DNA of 64,000 bases from Geothrix terrae (GCF_022808775.1 NZ_JAKZLA010000005.1:208967-272966), one strand, 5' to 3'; counted from the stretch's first letter, positions 44,911 through 53,688 are shown. Numbers and translations are program-made. Notes: a model not told the origin generated them from the sequence alone.

Positions 44911-45714
44911 ATGCGCCCCGCCTCCCTCCGCGTCGCCCTCGTCCAGCAGGACACGGTCTGGCAGGACCCGGCCGCGAACCTGGCCCGGGCCCGGGGCTTC
45001 GTGGAGCAGGCGGCCCGTGCGGGCGCGCGGGTGGCGGTGTTCCCGGAGCTGTTCACCCTGGGCTTCACCATGGCGCCGGAGCCCTTCGCCGAGGCCCTTC
45101 CCGGGCCCACCACCGAGGCCGTGGCGGCGCTGTCGCGCGAATTCGGCCTCTACCTGGTGGGTTCCGCAGTGGAGGCCCACACGCCCCACCCCCGCAACGC
45201 GGCCTTCGCCACCGCGCCGGACGGGTCCCTCGTCGCGGCCTACCGCAAGATCCACCCCTTCTCCTACGGTGAGGAACACGAGCACTACAGCGGCGGCGAG
45301 GACTGCCCCCGGTTCGAGGTGGATGGCATCCCCTGCGGCCTGCAGATCTGCTACGACCTGCGCTTCCCCGAACCCTTCCGCGCCCTGGCCGCCAAGGGCG
45401 CCGAAGTGGTCTTCATCCCCGCCAATTGGCCCGTGCGCCGCATCGCCGCCTGGTCCACGCTGCTCGCCGCCCGCGCCATCGAGAACCAGATGGCCATCTG
45501 CGGCGCCAACCGCGTGGGCCGCGACGGAGCCGGCCTCGACTACCCCGGCGCCTCGGCGCTCCACGACGCCTTCGGCGAGGTCATCGCCAAGGGCGACGCC
45601 GCCGAAGGACTGGTGGTAGGCGACCTCGACCTTTCGGCGCTGCGGGCCTGGCGCGCGCGGTTCCCCGCGCTCAAGGACCGCCGGCCGGAGGTCTACCGGC
45701 GCCTGGAGGCGTGA
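44911..45714 (+). CDS. Carbon-nitrogen hydrolase, omega-amidase type
   Basis: A 267-aa nitrilase-superfamily enzyme. The catalytic triad is in FPELFTLGF (Glu), AYRKIHPF (Lys) and LQICYDLRFPE (Cys). The YDLRFPE context and the absence of a second domain match omega-amidases (YafV/Nit2), which deamidate alpha-ketoglutaramate in methionine salvage or glutamine transamination. Length is normal. It is read before the ABC exporter operon but its stop is 75 bases away. Confidence 0.88.
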   Translation: MRPASLRVALVQQDTVWQDPAANLARARGFVEQAARAGARVAVFPELFTLGFTMAPEPFAEALPGPTTEAVAALSREFGLYLVGSAVEAHTPHPRNAAFATAPDGSLVAAYRKIHPFSYGEEHEHYSGGEDCPRFEVDGIPCGLQICYDLRFPEPFRALAAKGAEVVFIPANWPVRRIAAWSTLLAARAIENQMAICGANRVGRDGAGLDYPGASALHDAFGEVIAKGDAAEGLVVGDLDLSALRAWRARFPALKDRRPEVYRRLEA

Positions 45715-45789
45715 ACCCGGGGTCCACCGCCCTCGAGGGCCTTTGATCGCCCCTACCTGGGCCGCGCGCGGAACCTAGAATGGGTGCGT

Positions 45790-46959
45790 ATGCGAAAGGT
45801 GCCGCGCTGGGCCGCCGTCCTCCTCGCGATCGGGGCCGGGGCGGTCCTTCTCGTGGCGTGGCTCCTCCGGAAGCCGAGCCTGGAGGTGAAGGTCGCCCGC
45901 GCCGAGGCGGGGCCGGTGGAGGAGATCGTCGCCAACACCCGGGCCGGCACCGTGAAGGCCCACCGCCGGGCCAAGCTCTCGCCGCAGATCCCTGGCGTGG
46001 TGACCGCCCTGCCCCACCGCAAGGGCAGCCGGGTGGCCGCCGGGGAGCTGCTCCTCCAGATCGAGGACTCGGTGCAGCGGGCCGCGCTGAACCTGGCGGA
46101 GGACCAGGTGCGCACCGCGGAGGCGCGCACGCGGGAAGCCTGCCTCGCCGCGGACCTGGCGGAGAAGGAGCTGGCCCGGGGCCTGGCCCTGAGCCGGGAC
46201 GGTGTCCTCAGTCCCCAGGCCCTGGACGCCCTCCAGAGCGCCCGCGACCGCGCCATCGCCACCTGCCAGGCCCTGCGCGCCGCCCTGGAGGAGGCCCGCA
46301 GCCAGGTGCGGCTCGCCCGGGCCCAGCTCGCCCTCACCCAGCTGCGCGCGCCCTTCGCGGGCATCGTGGCGGAGTGCTCCGGCGAGGTGGGCGAGTGGAT
46401 CACGCCCTCGCCCACGGGCATCCCCATCCCGGCGGTGCTGGACCTCTTCGACCCAGCCACGCTCTACGTCAGCGCACCCATCGACGAGGTGGACTCCCAG
46501 CGGGTGAAGGCCGGGATGCCGGTGCGGATCGCCGTGGACTCCCACCCCGGCCAGAAGCTGGCGGGCCGCCTCGACCGCGTGGCCCCGTACGTCCTGGATG
46601 TCCAGGAGCAGAACCGCACGGTGGAGGTCGAGGTGTCGCCCCTGGATCCCTGGTCCGCCCAGGGCTTCCTGCCCGGCACCTCCAGCGATGTGGAGGTGAT
46701 CGTGGCCCGCCGGGATGGCGTGCTCCGCATCCCCACCGCGGCCATCGCCGAAGGCGGGAAGGTGCTGGTGCTCGAGGGCGGTCGCCTGGCGGAGCGCACG
46801 GTGAAGACCGGCCTGCGCAACTGGCAGTTCACGGAGGTCCTCTCGGGCCTCGCGGCGGGGGATCAAGTGGTCACGGTGCGGGATTCCACCGCCATCCGCG
46901 CCGGAGCCCGTGCCCATGCCCAGGCCCAGGATCAGGATCAGCGCCGGGAGGGGCCATGA
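45790..46959 (+). CDS. MacA/HlyD-type periplasmic adaptor of an ABC exporter
   Basis: A 389-aa protein with one N-terminal membrane segment (about 10-30, WAAVLLAIGAGAVLLVAWLL). A biotinyl-lipoyl-like domain (VVTALPHRKGSRVAAGELLL), a long coiled-coil hairpin (about 85-185) and a beta-barrel follow, as in MacA. It would link the ABC transporter to an outer-membrane channel. A GTG at 45784 would add two residues. The stop overlaps the next gene's start (ATGA). Confidence 0.9.
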   Translation: MRKVPRWAAVLLAIGAGAVLLVAWLLRKPSLEVKVARAEAGPVEEIVANTRAGTVKAHRRAKLSPQIPGVVTALPHRKGSRVAAGELLLQIEDSVQRAALNLAEDQVRTAEARTREACLAADLAEKELARGLALSRDGVLSPQALDALQSARDRAIATCQALRAALEEARSQVRLARAQLALTQLRAPFAGIVAECSGEVGEWITPSPTGIPIPAVLDLFDPATLYVSAPIDEVDSQRVKAGMPVRIAVDSHPGQKLAGRLDRVAPYVLDVQEQNRTVEVEVSPLDPWSAQGFLPGTSSDVEVIVARRDGVLRIPTAAIAEGGKVLVLEGGRLAERTVKTGLRNWQFTEVLSGLAAGDQVVTVRDSTAIRAGARAHAQAQDQDQRREGP

Positions 46960-47636
46960 TCGAGCTGCAGGGCGTGTGGCGCACCTACCCGGTGGGGGAG
47001 GGCGTGGTCCATGCCCTGCGGGACGTCAGCCTCACCATCGCCCCCGGCGAGCACGTGGCGCTCATCGGCCCGTCGGGATCCGGCAAGTCCACGCTGCTGC
47101 ACATCCTGGGCTGCCTGGACCGCCCCAGCCAGGGCCGCTACTGTTTCGAGGGCCGGGACGTGGTGGCGCTGCCGGAAGCCGAGCGATCGCTGCTGCGCCG
47201 GACGCGGATCGGCTTCGTCTTCCAGTTCTTCCACCTTCTGCCCCGGCTCACCGCCCAGGGGAACGTGGAGCTGCCCATGCTGTTCGGCGGCGTCCCCCGC
47301 GAGGAGCGGAAGGCGCGGGCGGCCCAGGCCCTCGCCTCCGTGGGCCTCCTCCCGCGGGCCGGGCACCGGCCGGACCAGCTCTCGGGCGGGGAGCGCCAGC
47401 GGGTCGCCATCGCCCGGGCCGTGGTCATGAACCCCGCCGTGGTGCTGGCCGACGAGCCCACGGGCAACCTGGACCGCGCCTCGGCCCAGGACGTGATGGG
47501 TGTGCTGGAGGCCATGAACCGGCAGGGGCTCACCCTGGTGGTGGTGACCCACGACCCCCTGCTCGCCGCCCGGGCGAAGCGGGTGGTGCACCTGGCGGAC
47601 GGGGTGCTGGCGGACGCGCCCGCCGGGGAGGCCTAG
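46956..47636 (+). CDS. MacB-type ABC transporter ATP-binding protein
   Basis: A 226-aa ATPase of the LolD/MacB class. Walker A is LIGPSGSGKSTLLH, the signature LSGGERQRVAIARA, Walker B VVLADEPTGNLD and the H-loop VVTHDP. The Q-loop is GFVFQFFHLLP. It pairs with the two permeases that follow directly. Transcribed with the adaptor in a tight operon. Confidence 0.95.
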   Translation: MIELQGVWRTYPVGEGVVHALRDVSLTIAPGEHVALIGPSGSGKSTLLHILGCLDRPSQGRYCFEGRDVVALPEAERSLLRRTRIGFVFQFFHLLPRLTAQGNVELPMLFGGVPREERKARAAQALASVGLLPRAGHRPDQLSGGERQRVAIARAVVMNPAVVLADEPTGNLDRASAQDVMGVLEAMNRQGLTLVVVTHDPLLAARAKRVVHLADGVLADAPAGEA

Positions 47637-48836
47637 ATGGCCTTCCTCGACCTGCTCGGCTTCGCCGTGGGCGCCCTCCGGGGCCACCGGCTGCGCACCG
47701 CGCTCTCGGTGGCGGGCGTGGCCATCGGGATCACGGCGGTCCTCGCGCTCACGGCCCTGGGGGAAGGCGCCCGGCGCTACATCGTGGACGAGTTCGCCAC
47801 CCTCGGGTCCAACCTGGTCATCATCCTGCCGGGCAAGGTGGAGACCACCGGGGGCGTGCCCTTCGGCGGCGTCACCCACGACCTCACCCTGGAGGATCAC
47901 GCCGCCCTCGCCCGGCTGGGCCGCCTGCGCTGCGCCGCGCCCATCGCCGTGGCCACCGAGACGCTGCGCTTCCGCGACCTGGGCCGCTCGGCCCCCATCC
48001 TAGGCACCACCGCCGACTACCAGGAGATCCGCCGCCTCCGCCTGGCCGCCGGCTCCTTCCTGCCCTCCGGCGATCCCGAGCGCTCGGGGACGGAGATCGT
48101 CCTCGGCACGAAGGTGGCCCAGGAGCTGTTCCGCGGGGAGAACCCCCTGGGCCAGGTGGTCCGCGTGGGCCCGGACCGCTTCCGCGTGGTGGGCGTCCTC
48201 GCGCCCCGCGGCCTGTCCATGCTCGGCTTCGACCTGGACGAGGCGGCCTTCATTCCGGTGCGCACCGCCATGCGGCTGTTCAACCGCACCAGCCTCTTCC
48301 GCATCGTGGCCGAGGTGCGGATCTTCGCCGAGATGGACCAGGCCAAGGCCGAGGTCCTCACCCTGCTGAAGAACCGCCACCGGGCCGAGGACGTGACCGT
48401 CTACACCCAGGACGCCATGCTCGCCTCCTTCTCCGCCATCCTCCGGGTCCTCACCCTCTCGCTGGCGGGCATCGCCTCGGTCTCCCTGGTGGTGGCGGGC
48501 GTGGGGATCATGAATGTCATGCTCGTATCCGTCACCGAGCGGCGCGCGGAGATCGGCCTGCTCAAGGCCCTGGGCGCCCCGGCCCCGCGCATCCTCCTGG
48601 CCTTCCTGGCCGAGGCGGTGATCCTGGCGGCCCTGGGTGGCGCGGCGGGGCTGGCGGCGGGCGGCGCCGGCGTGGGCCTCCTGGCGCTCGCCTACCCGGA
48701 CTTCCCCGTGGCCATCCCCCTCTGGGCCGTGGGCGCGGCCGTGACCCTCTCCTTCCTGGTGGGCGTGGGCTTCGGCGTGTGGCCGGCCCGGCGGGCCACG
48801 CAGCTCGACCCCATCGCGGCCCTGGCGCGGAGGTGA
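47637..48836 (+). CDS. MacB-like ABC permease (first copy)
   Basis: A 399-aa FtsX-like permease. The N-terminal helix region opens with GALRGHRLRTALSVAGVAIG. A large periplasmic MacB_PCD domain follows (about 40-245), then three C-terminal helices in the FtsX fold with VGIMNVMLVSVTERRAEIGL and the end WPARRATQLDPIAALARR. The start follows the ATPase stop without a gap. It probably forms a dimer with the second permease. Confidence 0.92.
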   Translation: MAFLDLLGFAVGALRGHRLRTALSVAGVAIGITAVLALTALGEGARRYIVDEFATLGSNLVIILPGKVETTGGVPFGGVTHDLTLEDHAALARLGRLRCAAPIAVATETLRFRDLGRSAPILGTTADYQEIRRLRLAAGSFLPSGDPERSGTEIVLGTKVAQELFRGENPLGQVVRVGPDRFRVVGVLAPRGLSMLGFDLDEAAFIPVRTAMRLFNRTSLFRIVAEVRIFAEMDQAKAEVLTLLKNRHRAEDVTVYTQDAMLASFSAILRVLTLSLAGIASVSLVVAGVGIMNVMLVSVTERRAEIGLLKALGAPAPRILLAFLAEAVILAALGGAAGLAAGGAGVGLLALAYPDFPVAIPLWAVGAAVTLSFLVGVGFGVWPARRATQLDPIAALARR

Positions 48837-48838
48837 GG

Positions 48839-50050
48839 ATGCTCCTGCTGCCCTCCGCCGAGCTCCTCCGCTTCGCCCTCGGGGCCGTGGCCGGCCACCG
48901 GCTGCGCTCCGCCCTCTCGGTGCTGGGCGTGGGCATCGGCGTGGCCGCGGTGGTGCTGCTCACTTCGCTGGGGGAGGGCACGCGGCAGTACATCGTGTCC
49001 CAGTTCAGCCAGTTCGGCACCAACCTGCTGGCCATCAATCCCGGCAAGGTGAAGACCATGGGCCTGCCCGGCGTGTTCGGCGGCACCACGCACCTGCTCA
49101 CGCCGGAGGATGCGGAGGCCCTCCGCCGCCTGCCGGGCGTGGAGGCAGTGATCCCAGTCGCCATGGGCCAGGGGCGGGTGGAGTTCGGCGGGCGGGGCCG
49201 CAGCGTCTACATCTACGGCGTCAACCACGAGCTGCCCCGCGCCTGGGGCGTGGGCACGGCCCAGGGCAGCTTCCTCCCGCCCCTGGACCCCGGCCGCCGG
49301 GCCTCGCTGGCGGTGCTGGGGCCCAAGCTGGCCCGGGAGATCTTCGGGACCGCCTCGCCCCTGGGCCAGCGGATCCGCATCGGCTCCGAGAGCCTCGTCG
49401 TCATCGGCGTCATGGAGCCCAAGGGCCAGCTGCTGGGCTTCGACCTGGACGACACCGCCTACATCCCCGTGGGCACGGCCATGGGCCTGTTCAACCTGGC
49501 GGAGCTGCAGGAGATCGACCTGCTGGCCTCCACCAGCGAGGGCATCCCCGCCCTGACGGGCCAGATCAAGGCCACCCTCATGGCCCGGCACCGCGGCGAG
49601 GAGGACTTCACCCTCACCACGCAGACCGAGATGCTGGATGTCTTCGGGCGCGTGATCGGCATCGTGACCCTGGCCGTCACCGCCATCGCCGCCATCTCCC
49701 TCGTGGTGGGCGCCATGGGGATCCTGACGGTGATGTGGATCTCCGTGCACGAGCGCACCGCCGAGATCGGCCTCCTCCGGGCCCTGGGCGTGGACGGCGC
49801 CACGGTGCAGGCCCTCTTCTTCCTCGAGGCGGTGCTGCTGGCGGTGGGCGGAGGCGTGGGCGGACTGGCCTTCGGCGTGCTGGTGCAGGCGGTCCTCCGG
49901 ACGATCGTGCCCGGCCTGCCCCTGGCGACGCCGCCGGAAGCCGTGGCCGCGGCCCTCCTCATGACCCTCGCCGTGGGCGCCGCCGCGGGCGTGCTGCCCG
50001 CGAGGAAGGCCGCCGGGCTGGATCCCATCGAGGCCCTGCGGGCGGAGTAG
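48839..50050 (+). CDS. MacB-like ABC permease (second copy)
   Basis: A 403-aa paralogue of the preceding permease with the same layout: VAGHRLRSALSVLGVGIG, periplasmic domain, then MGILTVMWISVHERTAEIGL and the C-terminal AARKAAGLDPIEALRAE-like end. Having two distinct permeases with one ATPase suggests a heterodimer. The exported substrate is unknown; no adjacent peptide precursor is visible. Confidence 0.92.
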   Translation: MLLLPSAELLRFALGAVAGHRLRSALSVLGVGIGVAAVVLLTSLGEGTRQYIVSQFSQFGTNLLAINPGKVKTMGLPGVFGGTTHLLTPEDAEALRRLPGVEAVIPVAMGQGRVEFGGRGRSVYIYGVNHELPRAWGVGTAQGSFLPPLDPGRRASLAVLGPKLAREIFGTASPLGQRIRIGSESLVVIGVMEPKGQLLGFDLDDTAYIPVGTAMGLFNLAELQEIDLLASTSEGIPALTGQIKATLMARHRGEEDFTLTTQTEMLDVFGRVIGIVTLAVTAIAAISLVVGAMGILTVMWISVHERTAEIGLLRALGVDGATVQALFFLEAVLLAVGGGVGGLAFGVLVQAVLRTIVPGLPLATPPEAVAAALLMTLAVGAAAGVLPARKAAGLDPIEALRAE

Positions 50051-50109
50051 GTTCGGGGTCGACGCGGTCTCAGCGCTGAAGGGCCCGGATGACCCTTGAG
50101 GACAGGTGA

Positions 50110-50460
50110 TCAGGGTTGAGCGGGGGTCTTGGCCTTGCGCTTGAGCTGATGGGCGAATCCGAACCACTTTCCCGCTTTTCGCAGCCGTGTCACGTAGATC
50201 GCGACAACCCCGACACCAACGAGGAGAAAGAGGTAGTTCCTGGCTCCGGAGGGATCCCCTCCAAGCCAGGAACGAACCGCCAGCGTCACAAGGAACAACG
50301 CAGGCGTGACCTTGCCGGTGTAGTAGATCCACCGCCCCGACGGAGAACCGAGCACGCGTTCGGCCTCCTCCTGGCGGACCAGCCAGAGGGTGGACAGCAC
50401 CTTGGCTAGCGCCAATAGTCCTGCGATGAAAAGCAGGATGTTGCTTGCGTTCAGAGGCAT
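50110..50460 (-). CDS. Small three-helix membrane protein of unknown function
   Basis: A 116-aa protein with three hydrophobic stretches (about 7-27, 50-68 and 74-92). A basic C-terminus (RLRKAGKWFGFAHQLKRKAK) follows. I do not recognise a family. It is the first of a row of short minus-strand genes separated by palindromic repeats, and lies just past repeat A. Coding evidence is moderate. Confidence 0.6.
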   Translation of the reverse strand: MPLNASNILLFIAGLLALAKVLSTLWLVRQEEAERVLGSPSGRWIYYTGKVTPALFLVTLAVRSWLGGDPSGARNYLFLLVGVGVVAIYVTRLRKAGKWFGFAHQLKRKAKTPAQP

Positions 50461-50512
50461 GCGCTTCCCCCGGGTGAGTGAAGAAAATCCATGTCGAAGG
50501 CTTCATGAGAGC

Positions 50513-50624
50513 GGCTGACCGGCCCTGAACGCACCGAGGCGACGAGCGGATCTGAGGAAGCGGGAAGATGGGAGCGCGCGGAAGGCCGTACAGGCGGGGT
50601 CTGGATGGAGCGTAAGGTCAGGCC
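50513..50624 (-). repeat. attC-like imperfect palindrome A
   Basis: About 112 bases bounded on the cassette (minus) strand by GGCCTGACC and GGTCAGCC. The interior is imperfectly self-complementary and shares with repeats B and C the block GAGGAAGCGGGAAGATG and the surrounding CGAGGCGA/AGGCCGTRCAGGCGG. The core has GAC/GTC where attC sites have AAC/GTT. It lies between the exported-protein gene and the membrane-protein gene. Confidence 0.6.
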
Positions 50625-50630
50625 CGAAAA

Positions 50631-51083
50631 TCACTCATTCGGGTGCGCAAGCGAGTTCGAGAGCATGTCAAGAAAGCCCTTGTACCAGCCGTCATCGGCC
50701 TCTTTTTGAACCCCCGTGCGGTAGGTTCCTTGAGTCACATAACTTTCCTGCCAGGCAAGGGTCAGCTTGACTTGGAGGACCGTGGAGTGCGGGGTTTGCG
50801 CTTTGACCAGAATGGTTCCTTCGAGAACGTTCACATGTTTCCGTGCGTTGTTTGGAGCATCTTCAGATTGATTCCGGAAGCTGATGACACCGACCTGCTG
50901 GTTCGCGGTGAGGATGATGGAGTCGTTGTTGACAAGGGCCACCAGCAGCTTTGAGAAGGTGGTGTCGTACGCCCCCTGGAGGGTCAAGGTATGCGGCTGG
51001 GGACTCTTTTGAGCCCATGTGCCTGGGCCCTGGAAAAAGAGAAGGCCGAACATGACATACGTGAGGATGTTGAGTGCCCTCAT
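50631..51083 (-). CDS. Exported hypothetical protein
   Basis: A 150-aa precursor with signal peptide near residues 1-25 (ILTYVMFGLLFFQGPGTWA). No known family. The mature protein has FSKLLVALVNNDSIILTANQ and GVISFRNQ, then a beta-rich region. Part of this resembles the lipoprotein encoded next to it (F..L..AL.N....I.A....G..SF..Q), so the two appear to be divergent paralogues. They sit in one cassette between repeats A and B. Confidence 0.6.
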   Translation of the reverse strand: MRALNILTYVMFGLLFFQGPGTWAQKSPQPHTLTLQGAYDTTFSKLLVALVNNDSIILTANQQVGVISFRNQSEDAPNNARKHVNVLEGTILVKAQTPHSTVLQVKLTLAWQESYVTQGTYRTGVQKEADDGWYKGFLDMLSNSLAHPNE

Positions 51084-51211
51084 GGAGCCCCCTTTCGGGA
51101 TCGGGTAAAGGTTCTGGCACGAGGAAGGTTGGACTTGGGAAAGCCTGACGAGGGTGGCTGGCCGGCCACGGCTGCATCGGGAAGAGGAGCGGAACTGCGG
51201 AAGCGGAAGAG

Positions 51212-51646
51212 CTACTTCAACGCGGCCTGGAGCTCGTCAAGAAAGCGGCGGTACTCTTCTGGGGCGAGCTGCGAGTCCCGGGCCGTCGTGGGGTGCCCCC
51301 TGAGAAACAGGTGAACCTGGACCGAGGTCCCCTGCTTCGTGATGTGCAGCGTGCCTTCTTTGGTCGAGATCCAGGGATTGCCCTGGAACCGGTAGGTTGT
51401 TTTCTGCTCGAAGGACAACAATCCATTGGCCGAATCAGAGGCCGTGATCCGGCATTTCATGTTGAGAAGCGCCTCAGTCAGGCTGCCAAATGCCACATCC
51501 GGTGATAAGGGGAGGGTTCTGATCTCCTCGCGGGCCATGCTCTGAACGGCGATTGGATCTGATGGATTGTAAGGAATTAGGTAAGGCGGGGTACAGCCGA
51601 CAGACACCAGGATCAGAAGCATCGAAGGAAGTGACAGGGCTCGCAT
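51212..51646 (-). CDS. Exported lipoprotein of unknown function
   Basis: A 144-aa precursor with lipoprotein signal SMLLILVSVGC. The mature part has AFGSLTEALLNMKCRITASD, GLLSFEQKTTY and a C-terminal helix. It shares a pattern with the neighbouring exported protein. I do not recognise a family. The start at 51646 gives the lipobox at the right distance. Confidence 0.65.
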   Translation of the reverse strand: MRALSLPSMLLILVSVGCTPPYLIPYNPSDPIAVQSMAREEIRTLPLSPDVAFGSLTEALLNMKCRITASDSANGLLSFEQKTTYRFQGNPWISTKEGTLHITKQGTSVQVHLFLRGHPTTARDSQLAPEEYRRFLDELQAALK

Positions 51647-51693
51647 GGGTCCTCCTGGGTGATGGCCGTTAGCCCGATTCATGCCAAGAATGA

Positions 51694-51808
51694 GGCGACC
51701 GCTGGACGCCCCTGCACCGAGGCGACAAGCAGAGCCGAGGAAGCGGGAGGATGAGAGAGAACGAGAGGCCGTGCAGGCGGAGTCCGGGTCAAGCGAGCGG
51801 TCAGTGGG
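51694..51808 (-). repeat. attC-like imperfect palindrome B
   Basis: About 115 bases bounded by complementary GACCGCT/AGCGGTC arms. It shares the interior block GAGGAAGCGGGAGGATGAGA and AGGCCGTGCAGGCGG with repeats A and C. Its end overlaps the stop codon of the kinase gene, as integron cassette sites often do. The core is again GAC/GTC rather than AAC/GTT. Confidence 0.6.
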
Positions 51809-52400
51809 CGTCGCTGGAGGGAGGGTCCCCGGCTGAAGCGAAGGCCGCCTTCACCTGGCTGGCCAGCGAGGCGATGTCCACCGGCATCGAGGTGTCGACG
51901 CGGATCACCACGCCCGCTCCGACCGGGCCGTCGTATTCCTTGAGCAGGTCCGGCGACAGCTCGCGGAGCGGATGCGCCGCGTGCGCACCGGCGGCCGCGC
52001 GAAGGGCGAATCGGCGCGCCGACTCCGCGGCTCCGCAGTCGCAGAACACCTCGACGACCTCTGCCGTGAGGGCACAGAGCCGCTCCCTCTCATGGGAGCT
52101 GTGGGGCCGGAAGTTGGCCTCGAGCACCGCGGCTGGCGCGAACTCGGCGAGCTTCCAGAGCAGCTCCATCGCCGCCCCACCCAGCTGGCGGGAATAGGCA
52201 AGCTCCTGGCTCGGGCCCTCCAGCGCCTCCACCAGCGTCTCCTTGAGGAAGTCCTTCGAGAAGAGCGGCCAGCCCAGGGCTGCCGCGAGCGGCACGGCGA
52301 GGGTCGTCTTGCCGGCACCCGGCGCGCCGGAGACGAGCACGAGCCGTCGACGCGGGGGTGGGACGGTGTCCTTGAGCGGCATCGGGTGGAGGTGATCCAT
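51801..52400 (-). CDS. P-loop kinase-like protein
   Basis: A 199-aa AAA_33/zeta-toxin-like P-loop protein. Walker A is LVSGAPGAGKTTLAVPLA, followed by FSKDFLKETLVEAL and VLEANFRPHSSHERERL, the pattern of small-molecule kinases such as chloramphenicol phosphotransferase or gluconate-type enzymes. The substrate is unknown. The start at 52400 is chosen over 52421 because the gene before it ends at 52409. It lies in one cassette with the DUF1801 gene. Confidence 0.75.
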   Translation of the reverse strand: MDHLHPMPLKDTVPPPRRRLVLVSGAPGAGKTTLAVPLAAALGWPLFSKDFLKETLVEALEGPSQELAYSRQLGGAAMELLWKLAEFAPAAVLEANFRPHSSHERERLCALTAEVVEVFCDCGAAESARRFALRAAAGAHAAHPLRELSPDLLKEYDGPVGAGVVIRVDTSMPVDIASLASQVKAAFASAGDPPSSDAH

Positions 52401-52408
52401 GACAGCGC

Positions 52409-52831
52409 CTATTCGGCACACAACCGTTGATTTGCCAACACGGCGGCCTGGAGCAGGGCCTTGAAGGCCCTGGCATCAAGGGTCTCCCCCTCCCGAAGGT
52501 CGATGGCCCTGCGGGTGCCTCCCCCCAGGCTGGCGTTGAAAAGGCCATCGGGGTCATTCAGGGATGCACCTCGCGCAAAGGTCAGTTTCACGACCTGCTT
52601 GTAGGCCTCACCCGTGCAGATGATCCCGCCGCAGGACCAGGTGGGCACGCCCAGGGGATTGGTGGGCTTGACCCACTTGCAATCCTCTTCGATGGCGGGG
52701 ACGGCCTCATGGATGAGGCGGCGGACCTCGGCCAGCGTGTCGGCGCGCCAGCCTCCGATGGACCGGATGGCCTCACCGACCCGGGAAGACGGGCCCGACG
52801 GAGCCTTGGACTTGCCACCCTTGGTCACCAT
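52409..52831 (-). CDS. DUF1801 (YdhG-like) protein
   Basis: A 140-aa protein of the DUF1801 family, seen in VRRLIHEAVPAIEEDCKWVK and the segment WSCGGIICTGEAYKQVVKLT, then GASLNDPDGLFNASLGGGTR. Function of the family is unknown; it is a common integron-cassette cargo. Spaced 8 bases before the kinase gene. Confidence 0.8.
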   Translation of the reverse strand: MVTKGGKSKAPSGPSSRVGEAIRSIGGWRADTLAEVRRLIHEAVPAIEEDCKWVKPTNPLGVPTWSCGGIICTGEAYKQVVKLTFARGASLNDPDGLFNASLGGGTRRAIDLREGETLDARAFKALLQAAVLANQRLCAE

Positions 52832-52870
52832 GGATCACCCCTCAAGTTGTCGTGCTGCCAAGCGAATGAA

Positions 52871-52981
52871 GCCAACCGGCCCCGCCTGCGCCGGGATGGC
52901 GAGCGGAGCCAAGGAAGCGGGAAGGCAAGAGAGAACGGAAGGCCATGCCGGTGGGGTGCGGGCTGGGCGTGAGGTTGGGCC
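52871..52981 (-). repeat. attC-like imperfect palindrome C
   Basis: About 111 bases. On the cassette strand it begins GGCCCAACC and ends GGTTGGCT, so the 5' core GCCCAAC matches the integron RYYYAAC and the 3' core is one base off GTTRRRY. Interior arms are imperfectly complementary and carry the shared GGCGAGCGGAGCCAAGGAAG block. The same block, shortened, occurs in the 366-bp element at 30.6 kb. Confidence 0.62.
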
Positions 52982-53017
52982 GAGTGGGAATGAAGGCGGG
53001 AGTGGTCGTCGATCACG

Positions 53018-53428
53018 TCAGGCCAGGCGCTCCGGAATCGGCTTGAGCTTGTAGATCTCATGGAAAAAGAGATCCGCTTTGTGCTGATCTTCGCAAAAGT
53101 TGGTGACCTCTTTGATCTTCCCGTCTTCAAACCGGAAGACGAGGCACCACATCAGGTCAAGGCCCGACCCGGCCGTGCTCCATCCGCGGTGGTGATCCAC
53201 GACGAAATCGCCCTGTTCCACCACGACGATGGGCTGGGCTTGGAAGGCGGCTTTGCCAAGCTGGTCGAAGAACGCAAGCACTTCAGGAATTCCGCGCTTG
53301 TCGCCTGCGAGGGGGTGGTGGCCGGGAATGCGCCAGATGATGTCTTCGGACATGGCGTCCTTCACGGCCGGGACATTCCTGCTTGCGTAGGCGGTGAAGA
53401 AATCCTGGATCTTGGAAAGATTCGACAC
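53018..53428 (-). CDS. SnoaL-like (NTF2 fold) protein
   Basis: A 136-aa ketosteroid-isomerase/SnoaL-like protein: DFFTAYASRNVPAVKDAMSE, DIIWRIPGHHPLAG, and a late LVFRFEDGKIKEVTNFCEDQ. Such small proteins bind varied ligands; no function can be assigned. It follows the repeat at 53498 and precedes repeat C. Confidence 0.82.
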   Translation of the reverse strand: MSNLSKIQDFFTAYASRNVPAVKDAMSEDIIWRIPGHHPLAGDKRGIPEVLAFFDQLGKAAFQAQPIVVVEQGDFVVDHHRGWSTAGSGLDLMWCLVFRFEDGKIKEVTNFCEDQHKADLFFHEIYKLKPIPERLA

Positions 53429-53497
53429 GTGGACTCCGTGGGGGAACTAGGACAAGGCCGGACTTTGGATCAGGCGCCCCGCTGGGATGCAGGCTCA

Positions 53498-53564
53498 CAC
53501 CCGGTTCGCCAGGGGTGATGGGAAAGTATCTTCGAACGGAATCAATGGGGTGTCCACCCTTCAT
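53498..53564 (-). repeat. 67-bp dispersed repeat, copy 1
   Basis: It matches 55787-55853 over its full length with about 20 differences and few gaps. Conserved blocks are CGGTTCG, ATCTTCGA, CAATGGGGTGTCCACC. On the minus strand both copies keep an open reading frame starting ATG (MKGGHPIDSVRRYFP here). It lies upstream of the SnoaL gene. It may be a leader, attachment site or remnant of a coding sequence. Confidence 0.6.
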
Positions 53565-53688
53565 CCGGCCGTCGGATCATTCGTACGGGCCGGCATCCGG
53601 TGACCGGCCGGCCTCGATCCGGAAGGATCGCGAAGGACGCAGATGGGCGCGAAGCGCGGCGGTGATGGGTCGCCTGGGCCTTCGATCC

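Noticed and set aside
50513..52981. CRISPR array
   Set aside because: Repeats are over 100 bp, only three, imperfectly palindromic and separated by genes of unequal length; no cas genes.
53283..53564. Minus-strand open frame beginning MKGGHPIDSVRRYFP
   Set aside because: Only the first 20-odd codons are shared with the second repeat; the rest overlaps the SnoaL gene in another frame. Kept as a repeat, not a gene.
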